Shown here: positions 26,927-34,393 of the stretch, piece after piece
Layout of the letters: each line of letters opens with the position of its first letter
Position numbering within the stretch: position 1 is the first letter of the stretch
DNA from: Actinophytocola sp036402745
Lineage (GTDB): Bacteria; Actinomycetota; Actinomycetes; Mycobacteriales; Pseudonocardiaceae
Length of the DNA stretch: 64,000 nt
Direction: 5' to 3'
NCBI RefSeq assembly: GCF_036402745.1
Contig: NZ_DASWSJ010000297.1
Location: forward strand, 1-64,000
Program-made: the position numbers and the translations under genes
Notes under the pieces: generated by a model
What the model was told of the DNA's origin: nothing
The model's database searches: none
What the model saw: only the letters and a program-made list of their open reading frames with translations

Positions 26927-27841
26927 CTACCGGGTGACCGTGCCTTCGCGGAGACGGGAGACCATGTGCATGGCCGCCTCGACCGGGCTCTCCCCGGTGT
27001 GCTCGTCCGCCGCGCCGGCCCCGCTCGCCGCGTTGAGCAGCCGGGCCCGGTCGTTCCACTCCCCGGCGCCGGCGAACGGGATCGAATCGCCTTCGCGGTA
27101 CTCGGGGATCGGCCGGAAGTTGTTGACCCCGGGCACCCGGTTTCCCCGTGCCAGCACGGGATCGAGGTACACCCCGTCGGCGAGTATGCGGGTCGACGCC
27201 GAGATGTAGCCGATGTCCAGCCCGCACCGGCGTTTCGGTGACGTGTTCGGCTCGGACGAGTGCAGCACGTTGGGGTGGTGGATGGACACGTCGCCGGGGT
27301 TCAGCTCTATGTCCACGATGCCGTTGCGCTCGATCAGCTCGTCGACGATCCGCTGGTCGGACGCGGAGAACAGCAGGTTGGGTACGTCGTCGCGGCGGGA
27401 CGGCTGGTAGATGGGCACGTCGGGGGTGCCGGGGATGATCCGCAGGCAGCCGTTCTCCCGCGTGCTCGCGTCCACGGCCAGCCAGACCGTCAGCGCCTCG
27501 AGGGGGTCGAGCTTCCAGTACGCGCCGTCCTGGTGCCACAGGACCGCGTGCCCGTCGCGAGGTGGCTTGCAGATGTAGTGGGCGGTGAAGCAGGCCACGT
27601 CCGGGCCGAGGAGCTTCTCCGCGATGTCCACGAGGGAGGGTTCCAGGATCATCCGCACCCAGAACGCGTCGTTGCGGATCAGCGGGTGGTGCAGGTGCTC
27701 GGGGCGCAGCTCCGGGTACTTCGCGATCAGCCAGTCGACGTGCTGCCCGATCTCGGCGAGCAGGTCGGGATCGATGACGTCCCGGATGATCGCGTAGCCG
27801 TCGGTTTTGTAGTCCAGAACAGCCTGCTCGAGCTTGTCCAT
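26927..27841 (-). CDS. PhyH-family 2OG-Fe(II) dioxygenase
   Basis: A 304-residue phytanoyl-CoA-dioxygenase-like enzyme. The HxD pair is in VLWHQDGAYWKLDPLEAL, the distal His in DVSIHHPNVLHSSEPN and the 2OG-binding Arg follows in SPKRRCGLDIGY. PhyH enzymes in peptide clusters hydroxylate or halogenate free or carrier-bound amino acids (for example ectoine hydroxylase, leucine hydroxylase GriE). It sits between a second 2OG oxygenase and the GFA-type protein in the leftward operon, so this arm of the cluster carries two different 2OG oxygenases. Confidence 0.85.
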   Translation of the reverse strand: MDKLEQAVLDYKTDGYAIIRDVIDPDLLAEIGQHVDWLIAKYPELRPEHLHHPLIRNDAFWVRMILEPSLVDIAEKLLGPDVACFTAHYICKPPRDGHAVLWHQDGAYWKLDPLEALTVWLAVDASTRENGCLRIIPGTPDVPIYQPSRRDDVPNLLFSASDQRIVDELIERNGIVDIELNPGDVSIHHPNVLHSSEPNTSPKRRCGLDIGYISASTRILADGVYLDPVLARGNRVPGVNNFRPIPEYREGDSIPFAGAGEWNDRARLLNAASGAGAADEHTGESPVEAAMHMVSRLREGTVTR

Positions 27842-27857
27842 TGCGTGTGGTGTCCTC

Positions 27858-28286
27858 TCACTCGGTCAGCACGTGCTTGCCAGCCGCGATGCTCTCTTCC
27901 CAGTTCTGGCCGTCGAATTCCACGAACTCGATGTGCTCGGCGGCCTCGAGGTCGAGGCACCGCGCGTTCACGCTGAAAAAGCCGGTGGGATGCGAGCGCG
28001 GACGGTAGAACGGCATGATTCCGCACACGGCGCAGAACGTGTGGTCGGCAATGCGGTTACCGAACCGGTAGGGCTTCAGGAACTCCTGGCCCTGGTGCAG
28101 TTCGAACCGCTCCTCGGGAATCATGAGCTCCTGGTGCCCCGATTTGTAGCAGATCCCGCAGTTGCACAGCGAGATGGTGAGGTTCCGGCTCGCGGCGACC
28201 GAGAAACGGACGCCGCCACAATGGCATTCTCCGTGGTACCAGATGCGTTCGATCGGATCATTTCCGATGCTTTCTGCGGTAGCCAT
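27858..28286 (-). CDS. GFA / Mss4-fold zinc protein
   Basis: A 142-residue protein with the zinc ligands of the GFA (glutathione-dependent formaldehyde-activating enzyme) fold: ECHCGGVRF, SLCNCGICYKSG and HTFCAVCGIMPFYRP. Members include formaldehyde-glutathione adduct handlers and many uncharacterised enzymes. I chose the ATG at 28286 because GGAG lies 8 nt upstream and the preceding 22 residues look non-homologous. It is the first gene of the leftward operon, divergent from the main operon. A role in handling a thiol adduct or a one-carbon by-product is a guess. Confidence 0.8.
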   Translation of the reverse strand: MATAESIGNDPIERIWYHGECHCGGVRFSVAASRNLTISLCNCGICYKSGHQELMIPEERFELHQGQEFLKPYRFGNRIADHTFCAVCGIMPFYRPRSHPTGFFSVNARCLDLEAAEHIEFVEFDGQNWEESIAAGKHVLTE

Positions 28287-28373
28287 GTCGTGCTCCAGCC
28301 AGTGGCCTGCGAGATGACATTCAGCATCGTCAGACCGTGCGCCCGGTGTCAAGGAACACGCAGGTCGGAGTCG

Positions 28374-28428
28374 TTGACAATATGTCGACAGCGTATTGAC
28401 AGGGTGTCGACCCGGCGCTTGCTACGTT
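28374..28428 (+). promoter_or_regulatory. SARP operator: four 11-bp-periodic direct repeats, and promoter of the NRPS operon
   Basis: TTGACA (28374-28379), TCGACA (28385-28390), TTGACA (28396-28401) and TCGACC (28407-28412) recur at exactly 11-bp steps, the layout bound by SARP activators on one DNA face. A -10 candidate TACGTT (28423-28428) begins 11 bp after the last repeat. Facing left, TTGACA on the minus strand (28352-28347) with GATGCT 18 bp further may serve the divergent operon. The cluster encodes two SARPs. Confidence 0.8.
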
Positions 28429-28505
28429 GACCCGAGTAAGGCGGGAATTCGTCTCCGGGAAATGCGATTCGACTGCCGGGGCATTCGTGAATTCGACTCG
28501 AAGGG

Positions 28506-29825
28506 GTGGCAGTGGAGCTCAACGGTCGTACCGCGGTCGGCTTCGAACAGGGCCGGACCAGCGACGCCAGCTGGTTCGACGACCTCACCCGGATCCGGTT
28601 CGCCGGACCCGTTTCGCCCGCGCACCGGGTACTGCCACGGGAGATGAACGTCGAGACCCTCGCGGTGCACGCCGGCACCTACGCCGACCCGGTCACCGGC
28701 TGCGTCGGCACCCCGATCTTCCAGACCAGCACGTTCCTGCTCGACAACGCCAGCTACGACGCGTTCGCCGACGGCGCGATGCGGGACGTGCCGATCTACA
28801 CGCGGTACGGGAACCCCTCGCAGTGGGCCGTGCAGGAGAAGCTGGCGGCGCTGGAGGGCGGCCGGAGCGCGATGGTGACCTCGTCGGGCATGAGCGCGAT
28901 CGCGAGCACGATCTACGCGCTCACCAACGGGGGCAGCCACATCATCTCCGCCTACGACGTCTACGGCGGCACGTACAACCTGCTGCGCGAGGACATGCCG
29001 TCGGCCGGTCGCGAGGTCAGCTTCGTCGACCCGACCGACCTCGACGCGATCCGCGCCGCGGTGCGGCCGGAGACCCAGCTGCTGTTCTTCGAGACGCTGA
29101 CCAACCCGCTGCTCAAGGCGCCGCCGATCCGCGAGATCGCGGAGATCGCCGCCGAGGCGAACGCGCTGCTCGTTGTGGACAACACGTTCCTGACCCCGGT
29201 GAACATGCGCCCGTTGGAGCTCGGCGCCGACATCGTCGTGCACAGCGCGACCAAGTACCTCGGCGGCCACAGCGACCTGACCGCCGGTGTCATCGTCGGC
29301 AGGCGCAAGTTCCTCGACCGGATCTGGGCGCAGGCGCTGCGGTTCGGCGGCTCGCTGGAGCCGCTGACCTGCTTCCTGCTGGAGCGCGGGCTGAAGACCC
29401 TGGCGCTGCGGGTGCGGCAGCAGAACGAGAACGCGCGCCGGATCGCCAGGTTCCTCACCACGCACGAGCGCGTCGCCGCCGTCTTCCACCCCGACGCGGG
29501 CGGTGCCCGGTACTCCGGCCTCGCCAGGGAGGACTACCTCGGCTACGGCGGCATGGTCAGCTTCGAGGTCCGCGGCGGTGACGCGGCCGCGCTGGAGTTC
29601 ATGAGCAGGCTTCGCCTGCCCCACGTGGCGACGAGCCTCGGCGGCGTCGAGTCGCTCGTCAGCATGCCGAGCAACACCTCGCACAGCTCGCTCACCTCCG
29701 GCCAGTGCGCGCGGATCGGCATCAACCCGGGACTGGTCCGGTTCTCTGCCGGGATCGAGCACGGGGACGACCTGATCGCCGACTTGCGCGACGCGCTCGA
29801 CAGCCTGGACGGAAAGGGCGAGTAG
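28506..29825 (+). CDS. Methionine gamma-lyase / cystathionine gamma-synthase-type PLP enzyme
   Basis: About 439 residues, trans-sulfuration family. IYTRYGNPSQWAVQEKLAAL binds the PLP phosphate, SGMSAIASTIYAL and YGGTYNLL follow, and the PLP lysine is in VVHSATKYLGGHSD. The homologous region begins near MNVETLAVHAGTY (about residue 47); the N-terminal extension is unusual. An in-frame GTG at 28512 is a second possible start. Family members eliminate or replace the gamma substituent of methionine or O-acyl-homoserine; C-C-bond-forming versions (Fub7, CndF) are known in natural-product pathways. First gene of the rightward operon, directly downstream of the SARP repeats. The stop abuts the next ATG. 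Confidence 0.85.
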   Translation: MAVELNGRTAVGFEQGRTSDASWFDDLTRIRFAGPVSPAHRVLPREMNVETLAVHAGTYADPVTGCVGTPIFQTSTFLLDNASYDAFADGAMRDVPIYTRYGNPSQWAVQEKLAALEGGRSAMVTSSGMSAIASTIYALTNGGSHIISAYDVYGGTYNLLREDMPSAGREVSFVDPTDLDAIRAAVRPETQLLFFETLTNPLLKAPPIREIAEIAAEANALLVVDNTFLTPVNMRPLELGADIVVHSATKYLGGHSDLTAGVIVGRRKFLDRIWAQALRFGGSLEPLTCFLLERGLKTLALRVRQQNENARRIARFLTTHERVAAVFHPDAGGARYSGLAREDYLGYGGMVSFEVRGGDAAALEFMSRLRLPHVATSLGGVESLVSMPSNTSHSSLTSGQCARIGINPGLVRFSAGIEHGDDLIADLRDALDSLDGKGE

Positions 29826-30806
29826 ATGAGGAACAGCTTCTACACCGCCGGGTTCAGCGAGGTCATGCACGAGGTCAAGGAGGACCCGGCCGAGGCCGCC
29901 TACCGGTACACCGCGTCCGCGACCGCGTCCCCGCTGCGTGGGCTGACGGCCACGATCGGCCCCGCGCTGTTCGGCACCGTCAAGTCCGCGAGGAACCTGT
30001 CCGTCGCGCTCGCCGCGGATGGCGAGGACGGACCACGGCCGATGGACCTCGCGCTGACCGGCATCGCGGCGTGCGGCGTGACCACGCTGCTCGGCGGTGG
30101 CAGCGCGCAGGAGATCATCTTCGACGCCGCGGAGATGGTGATCTCCTACGACACCGGGTCCGTGCGTTGCCTGCTCGAGATCGACGGCGCCGCGGACCGG
30201 GACCGGCTGGCCACGCTGGTCGAGCAGATGCGGGGCTTCAGCCCGAACATGGCGACCATGACGCTCGCGGTGCCGATGGCACTGCGGCGCGAGGCAGACA
30301 AGCGGACCGAGGACGTCGGCGACGTCGAGGCCGAGCTCACGCCCGCGCCGACCGCCCGCCGGGTCAGGTGGATCAGCAGCACGCAGCTGGAGTCCCACCC
30401 GGCGGACGCGCCCGGCGCGGTGGCGCTGCGAGTCGACCAGCCCAAGCAGCTCACCGGCGTCGACTGGGGCCCGAACCCGCAGGAGTACCTCGTGATGGGC
30501 CTCGCCGCGGACGTCGCGGCGCACCTGTACCGGCTCACCGCGCAGCTGACCGGCGAGCGGCACACCTGGGAGGTCCGGACCAGTGCGTGCGAGGACATGC
30601 GGGGCCTGCTGCTCAAGGAGCTGGACTTCGTCTTCCTCCAGGACGTCGAGTGCACCGTCGTGGTGCCGGCGGCGCTGCGGGACGACGCGGTCACCGACAA
30701 GATCGTCCGCACCGCGTTCGCGCGGTCCGCGGTCCGGGATCTGATCACGCGGCCGCACCCGCCCGCGGTTGACCTCGTGCACGTAGGCGACGAGGTGGTC
30801 CCGTGA
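29826..30806 (+). CDS. Tandem OsmC-like protein
   Basis: A 326-residue protein that looks like two OsmC/Ohr-type halves. The first has PMDLALTGIAACGVTTLLGG (like the GPxPxxLxxxAxxxC peroxidatic-Cys helix) around residue 70; the second has GPNPQEYLVMGLAADVAAHL around residue 218, where the Cys is lost. Classical OsmC proteins reduce organic hydroperoxides through two cysteines; here only the first half keeps the helix Cys (GIAACG), with CLLEID further on. A redox, thiol-handling or purely structural role is possible. Coupling: it starts right after the preceding stop and overlaps the next gene by 4 nt. Confidence 0.6.
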   Translation: MRNSFYTAGFSEVMHEVKEDPAEAAYRYTASATASPLRGLTATIGPALFGTVKSARNLSVALAADGEDGPRPMDLALTGIAACGVTTLLGGGSAQEIIFDAAEMVISYDTGSVRCLLEIDGAADRDRLATLVEQMRGFSPNMATMTLAVPMALRREADKRTEDVGDVEAELTPAPTARRVRWISSTQLESHPADAPGAVALRVDQPKQLTGVDWGPNPQEYLVMGLAADVAAHLYRLTAQLTGERHTWEVRTSACEDMRGLLLKELDFVFLQDVECTVVVPAALRDDAVTDKIVRTAFARSAVRDLITRPHPPAVDLVHVGDEVVP

Positions 30807-32056
30807 GCACCGAGGTCCTCGCGGTGGGCGCGGGGCCGGCGAACCTGAGCTTCGCGGCCCTCGCCGACCCGATCCCCGGCTGCCGCGTCACCGCCGTGGA
30901 GGCGCGCAAGTCCGTGTCCTGGCACGACGGCCTGCTGTGGGGCGACTCGCGGCTGCAGGTCGACGGGGTGAAGGACCTGGTGAGCCTCGTCGACCCGCGC
31001 AGCAGGTTCAGCTTCCTGAACTTCCTGCACGAGGAGGGCAGGCTCTACCGGCACCTCATCGCGAGCGTCGGCCACGTGAGCCGCAAAGAGTTCGACCAGT
31101 ACTTCACGTGGGCGGCGCAGCTGCTCGGCGTGTGCCTCGACGAGGCGGTCGAGGCCGTCGAGCACGACGGGACCGGGTTCGTCGCGCACACCAGCCGTGG
31201 TGTGCGCCGCGCCGACCACCTCGTCATCGGGGTGGGCCAGGAGCCGTGTGTGCCGGCGTGCGCGCGGGACCTCACCAGCCCCCGGGTCTGGCACGCCGCC
31301 CGGCACATCGACCGCGGCCTCCCGGTCGGCGGCCGGGACGTGCTGCTGGTGGGCGGCGGGCAGAGCGCAGGCGAGGTCGCGCTGGACCTGCTCTCCGGCC
31401 GCACCGGCGTGCCGCGCCGCCTGACGTGGATCACCGGCGCCACCGGCTTCGCCCCGCTCGACGAGTCGCCGTTCGCCAACGAGTGGTTCAACCCGCGGTT
31501 CGTCGAGTACTTCCGCGACCTGACCGCGGATCAGCGGCTGCGGCTGCTCGACCGGCAGCGCGCGGCCAACCACGGCGTCACGAACGAGCTGCTCACCAGG
31601 TTGTACCGGCGGCTGTACGAGCTGGACTACCTGACCGACGCCGTGTTCAGCCACGAACTGCTCGCCGGTTCCCGGCTGACCGGGCTCACGGAGGAGCCGG
31701 GTGGCTTCCGCGCGGTCGAGACCGACACCGTCACCGGCGCGGTCCGGGAGACCCGGGGCGACCTGGTCGTGCTGGCGACCGGGTACCGGACCGGGCGGCC
31801 GGGGTTCATGGCGCCGCTCGCGGACAGGTTGCCGTGCGACGGCGACGTCTACGCGGTGGGCGGCGACTACCGCGTGGACTGGGACGGCCCGGCCGCCAAC
31901 CGGATCTACGTACAGAACCTGGCGAAGCACAGCCACGGCGTCGCCGACCCGAACCTCGGACTCGCCGCGTGGCGTGCCGCCGTGATCGTCAACAGCCTGC
32001 TCGGCCGCGAGCTCTACGCGCTCAAAGGGGACGACATCACCCTGTCCTTCGAGTGA
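30803..32056 (+). CDS. Flavin-dependent N-hydroxylase of the ornithine/lysine monooxygenase family
   Basis: A 417-residue class B flavoprotein of the IucD/PvdA/KtzI family. The FAD motif is VGAGPANLSFAALAD; LQVDGVKDLVSLVDPRSRFS, then FLNFLHEEGRLY, is the family signature; the NADPH motif is VLLVGGGQSAGEVALDLL; and LVVLATGYRTGRPG is the C-terminal ATGY block. These enzymes hydroxylate the side-chain amine of ornithine, lysine or a diamine, giving hydroxamates, N-N bonds or oximes. Its substrate here is unknown. It follows the MGL- and OsmC-like genes by GTGA overlap, so the three probably act together. Confidence 0.88.
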   Translation: MSTEVLAVGAGPANLSFAALADPIPGCRVTAVEARKSVSWHDGLLWGDSRLQVDGVKDLVSLVDPRSRFSFLNFLHEEGRLYRHLIASVGHVSRKEFDQYFTWAAQLLGVCLDEAVEAVEHDGTGFVAHTSRGVRRADHLVIGVGQEPCVPACARDLTSPRVWHAARHIDRGLPVGGRDVLLVGGGQSAGEVALDLLSGRTGVPRRLTWITGATGFAPLDESPFANEWFNPRFVEYFRDLTADQRLRLLDRQRAANHGVTNELLTRLYRRLYELDYLTDAVFSHELLAGSRLTGLTEEPGGFRAVETDTVTGAVRETRGDLVVLATGYRTGRPGFMAPLADRLPCDGDVYAVGGDYRVDWDGPAANRIYVQNLAKHSHGVADPNLGLAAWRAAVIVNSLLGRELYALKGDDITLSFE

Positions 32057-32090
32057 CGGCCTTGCCCCGCAGTGGAAAGGAGCCCATCCG

Positions 32091-33353
32091 GTGACGGAAC
32101 AAGCCCAGTCCGGCGGCGTCCGGGCGTACCGCGACGTGCTCGCGATACCCGTCGTGGCGTGGTCGGTCCTGCCGATCTTCGTGGCACTTCTGCCCATGGC
32201 CGGTATGGCGGTGACGCTGACGCTGCACGTGGTGGCGGTCCTGGACAAGGGCTACCTCGCCGCCGGGTTCGTCGGCACCGCGACGACGATCGGGACGATG
32301 CTGGGCGCGCCGCTCGTCGGGCGGGCGCTGGACCGGCACGGCCTGCGGCCCGTGGTCGCGGTGTGCGGCGCGGTGTCGGCCGCGTTCTGGCTCGCCATCC
32401 CGTGGCTGCCGTACGAGGTGCTCGTGGTCGCCGCGTTCCCGGCCGGGGCGCTGATGGTGCCGGTGAACTCGATCGCCCGCCAGGTGGTCGCGGCGTCGGT
32501 GCCGGCCGACAAGCTCCGCGCCGCGTTCTCGCTGGAGACGATCCTGATCGAGCTGTCGTTCATCCTGGGCCCCGCCATCACGGTCCTGGTCGCGGCTGAG
32601 GTGTCGACCACGGCCGCGCTGACCGGCATCGGTGTCGTCGTCGCGGTCGTCGCCGCGGTGCTCTACCACCGGAACCCGCCGATCCGCGGCGAAGCCGGGC
32701 CGACCGAGGAGACCGGCACGGCCGAGGAGCCCGGACCCGCTGACGGGGCACGCAGGCGTGGCCTGCTCAACCGGAACCTGGTCGCGACGCTGTTCATCTC
32801 GGTCAGCGCGCTGTTCGTGCTCGGCGGCCTCGAACTCGCCGTGGTCTCCACGCTGCGGGCGGGCGGCGAGGTCGAGTGGACCGGCGTGGTGATGGCGATC
32901 GGCGCGGCCGCCTCGATCGCGGGCGGTCTCGTGTACGGCGCCGCCAAGCGCGCGGTACCCCAGCTGCTGCTGGTGGCGCTGCTCGCCGTGCTGGTCCTGC
33001 CCGGCGCGCTGGCCGGGCAGGCCTGGTGGCTGCTCGCGCTCGTCCTCGTGCCGAACCAGCTGGTGTGCACCCCGACGTTCGCGGCGACGACCGAGAACGT
33101 CATCCGGCACGCGCCGCCGGAGGCCCGCGGCGCGGCGACCGGCCTCTACGACTCGGCGACCCGGCTCGGTATCGCGGTCAGCGCACCGGTGGTCGGGTTC
33201 GTCATCGACAACTCGTCCCCCGCATGGGGTTTCGTCGCCGCGGGGCTTGGCGGCCTGCTGCTCGCCGGCATCGGTGCGGCGCTGACGGGTCCGGCTGCGC
33301 CACCAGCGCCACAGCCGGAGCAGGCGGGCGAGGCGCACCTCGCCACCTCGTGA
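32091..33353 (+). CDS. MFS transporter (probable product exporter)
   Basis: A 420-residue 12-helix major facilitator. The loop 2-3 signature region reads GAPLVGRALDRHGLRPVV and hydrophobic helices run throughout (for example VLVVAAFPAGALMVPVN and LLLVALLAVLVLPGALAG). AAAGGAG lies 9 nt upstream of the GTG start. Its position inside the biosynthetic operon, just upstream of the NRPS, suggests export of the product and a contribution to self-resistance. Confidence 0.85.
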   Translation: MTEQAQSGGVRAYRDVLAIPVVAWSVLPIFVALLPMAGMAVTLTLHVVAVLDKGYLAAGFVGTATTIGTMLGAPLVGRALDRHGLRPVVAVCGAVSAAFWLAIPWLPYEVLVVAAFPAGALMVPVNSIARQVVAASVPADKLRAAFSLETILIELSFILGPAITVLVAAEVSTTAALTGIGVVVAVVAAVLYHRNPPIRGEAGPTEETGTAEEPGPADGARRRGLLNRNLVATLFISVSALFVLGGLELAVVSTLRAGGEVEWTGVVMAIGAAASIAGGLVYGAAKRAVPQLLLVALLAVLVLPGALAGQAWWLLALVLVPNQLVCTPTFAATTENVIRHAPPEARGAATGLYDSATRLGIAVSAPVVGFVIDNSSPAWGFVAAGLGGLLLAGIGAALTGPAAPPAPQPEQAGEAHLATS

Positions 33354-33385
33354 CCGTCCAGAACGGCAACCGAGAGGACACGAAC

Positions 33386-34393
33386 GTGAACACTGCCATG
33401 GACGCGCGCTCTTGGACGACGGCGGCCCGGCTGTACAACTCGACGGTGGCGGCGTGGGCGATCGGCGCCGCCTGGGAGCTCGGTGCGCTGGACGAGCTGG
33501 CCGAACACGGCGTGCTCGACACCTTCGAGTTCGCCACCCGGCACGACCTCGACGCGGCGTCGACCCTCGGGATGTTCCGCGCGCTCGCCGCGGTCGGCGT
33601 GGTGCGGCGCGACGACACCAAGATCGTGCCGGCGGACGCGTTCGCCGAGATCCACCAGACCCGCTCGCTGTTCCACTGGCTCGTGCGGGGCAGCGCGGAA
33701 CTGTTCCGCCAGATGCCCAGCGTGCTGCGCAACGAGAACCGGGCAGGCGAGTTCTACCGCCGTGACCCGGCCGCGATCGCGTTCGCCTGCAAGGAGATCA
33801 GCACCTTCTGCTACGACCCGTGGTTCTGGTCGGCAGTGGACGGACTGGGCACCGACTTCGGCGTCGTCCTCGACCTCGGCTGCGGCAGCGGCGAGCGCCT
33901 GCGGCAGGTGCTGCACCGCCACCCCGGCACGCGTGGCATCGGCGTCGACATCGCCGGCGAGGCGCTGAAGGTGGCCGAGAAGGACGCCGCGACCGCCGGG
34001 CTCGCCGACCGGGTCACCTTCGTGGAGGAGGACATGCTGTCCATGGCGACCAGGCCGGAGTTCGCCGACGTCGAACTGCTGACCTGCTTCATGGCCGGGC
34101 ACGACCTGTGGCCACGGGAGCAGTGCGTGCGCACGCTCCGGCGGTTCCGGGACCTGTTCCCGAACGCGCGCCGCTTCCTGATCGGCGACGCGACGAGGTC
34201 GGTCGGCATCCCCGACGACGAGCTGCCGGTGTTCATGCTCGGTTTCGAGGTCGCGCACGACATGATGGGCGCCTTCATGCCCACCGTCGAGGATTGGGAG
34301 TCCGTCTTCGCCGACGGCGGCTGGCGGCTGCGGCGCAAACACACCATCGACATGGTGGCCAGCGAGGTCATCTTCGAGCTCGAGCGCCGGTGA
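33386..34393 (+). CDS. SAM-dependent methyltransferase with winged-helix N-terminus
   Basis: A 335-residue class I methyltransferase. Residues about 1-100 form the dimerisation/winged-helix region of the O-methyltransferase/MppJ-like group; the SAM-binding motif I is VVLDLGCGSGERL and motif II-like GIGVDIAGEALKVA follows. Relatives methylate hydroxyls or the beta-carbon of 2-oxo acids. Candidate roles are methylation in the 4-alkyl-proline branch (LmbW-like) or beta-methylation of a 2-oxo acid made by the aminotransferase at the operon end. The GTG start has GAGAGGA about 8 nt upstream. Its stop overlaps the NRPS start (GTGA). Confidence 0.8.
   Translation: MNTAMDARSWTTAARLYNSTVAAWAIGAAWELGALDELAEHGVLDTFEFATRHDLDAASTLGMFRALAAVGVVRRDDTKIVPADAFAEIHQTRSLFHWLVRGSAELFRQMPSVLRNENRAGEFYRRDPAAIAFACKEISTFCYDPWFWSAVDGLGTDFGVVLDLGCGSGERLRQVLHRHPGTRGIGVDIAGEALKVAEKDAATAGLADRVTFVEEDMLSMATRPEFADVELLTCFMAGHDLWPREQCVRTLRRFRDLFPNARRFLIGDATRSVGIPDDELPVFMLGFEVAHDMMGAFMPTVEDWESVFADGGWRLRRKHTIDMVASEVIFELERR

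Noticed and set aside
22683..32056. Hydrazine-type N-N bond pathway (N-hydroxylase plus aminoacyl-tRNA-synthetase-like enzyme)
   Set aside because: The known enzyme is a cupin fused to a MetRS-like domain. No cupin or MetRS-like gene is present, and the ThrRS-like gene is a full-length synthetase. Kept only as an analogy.
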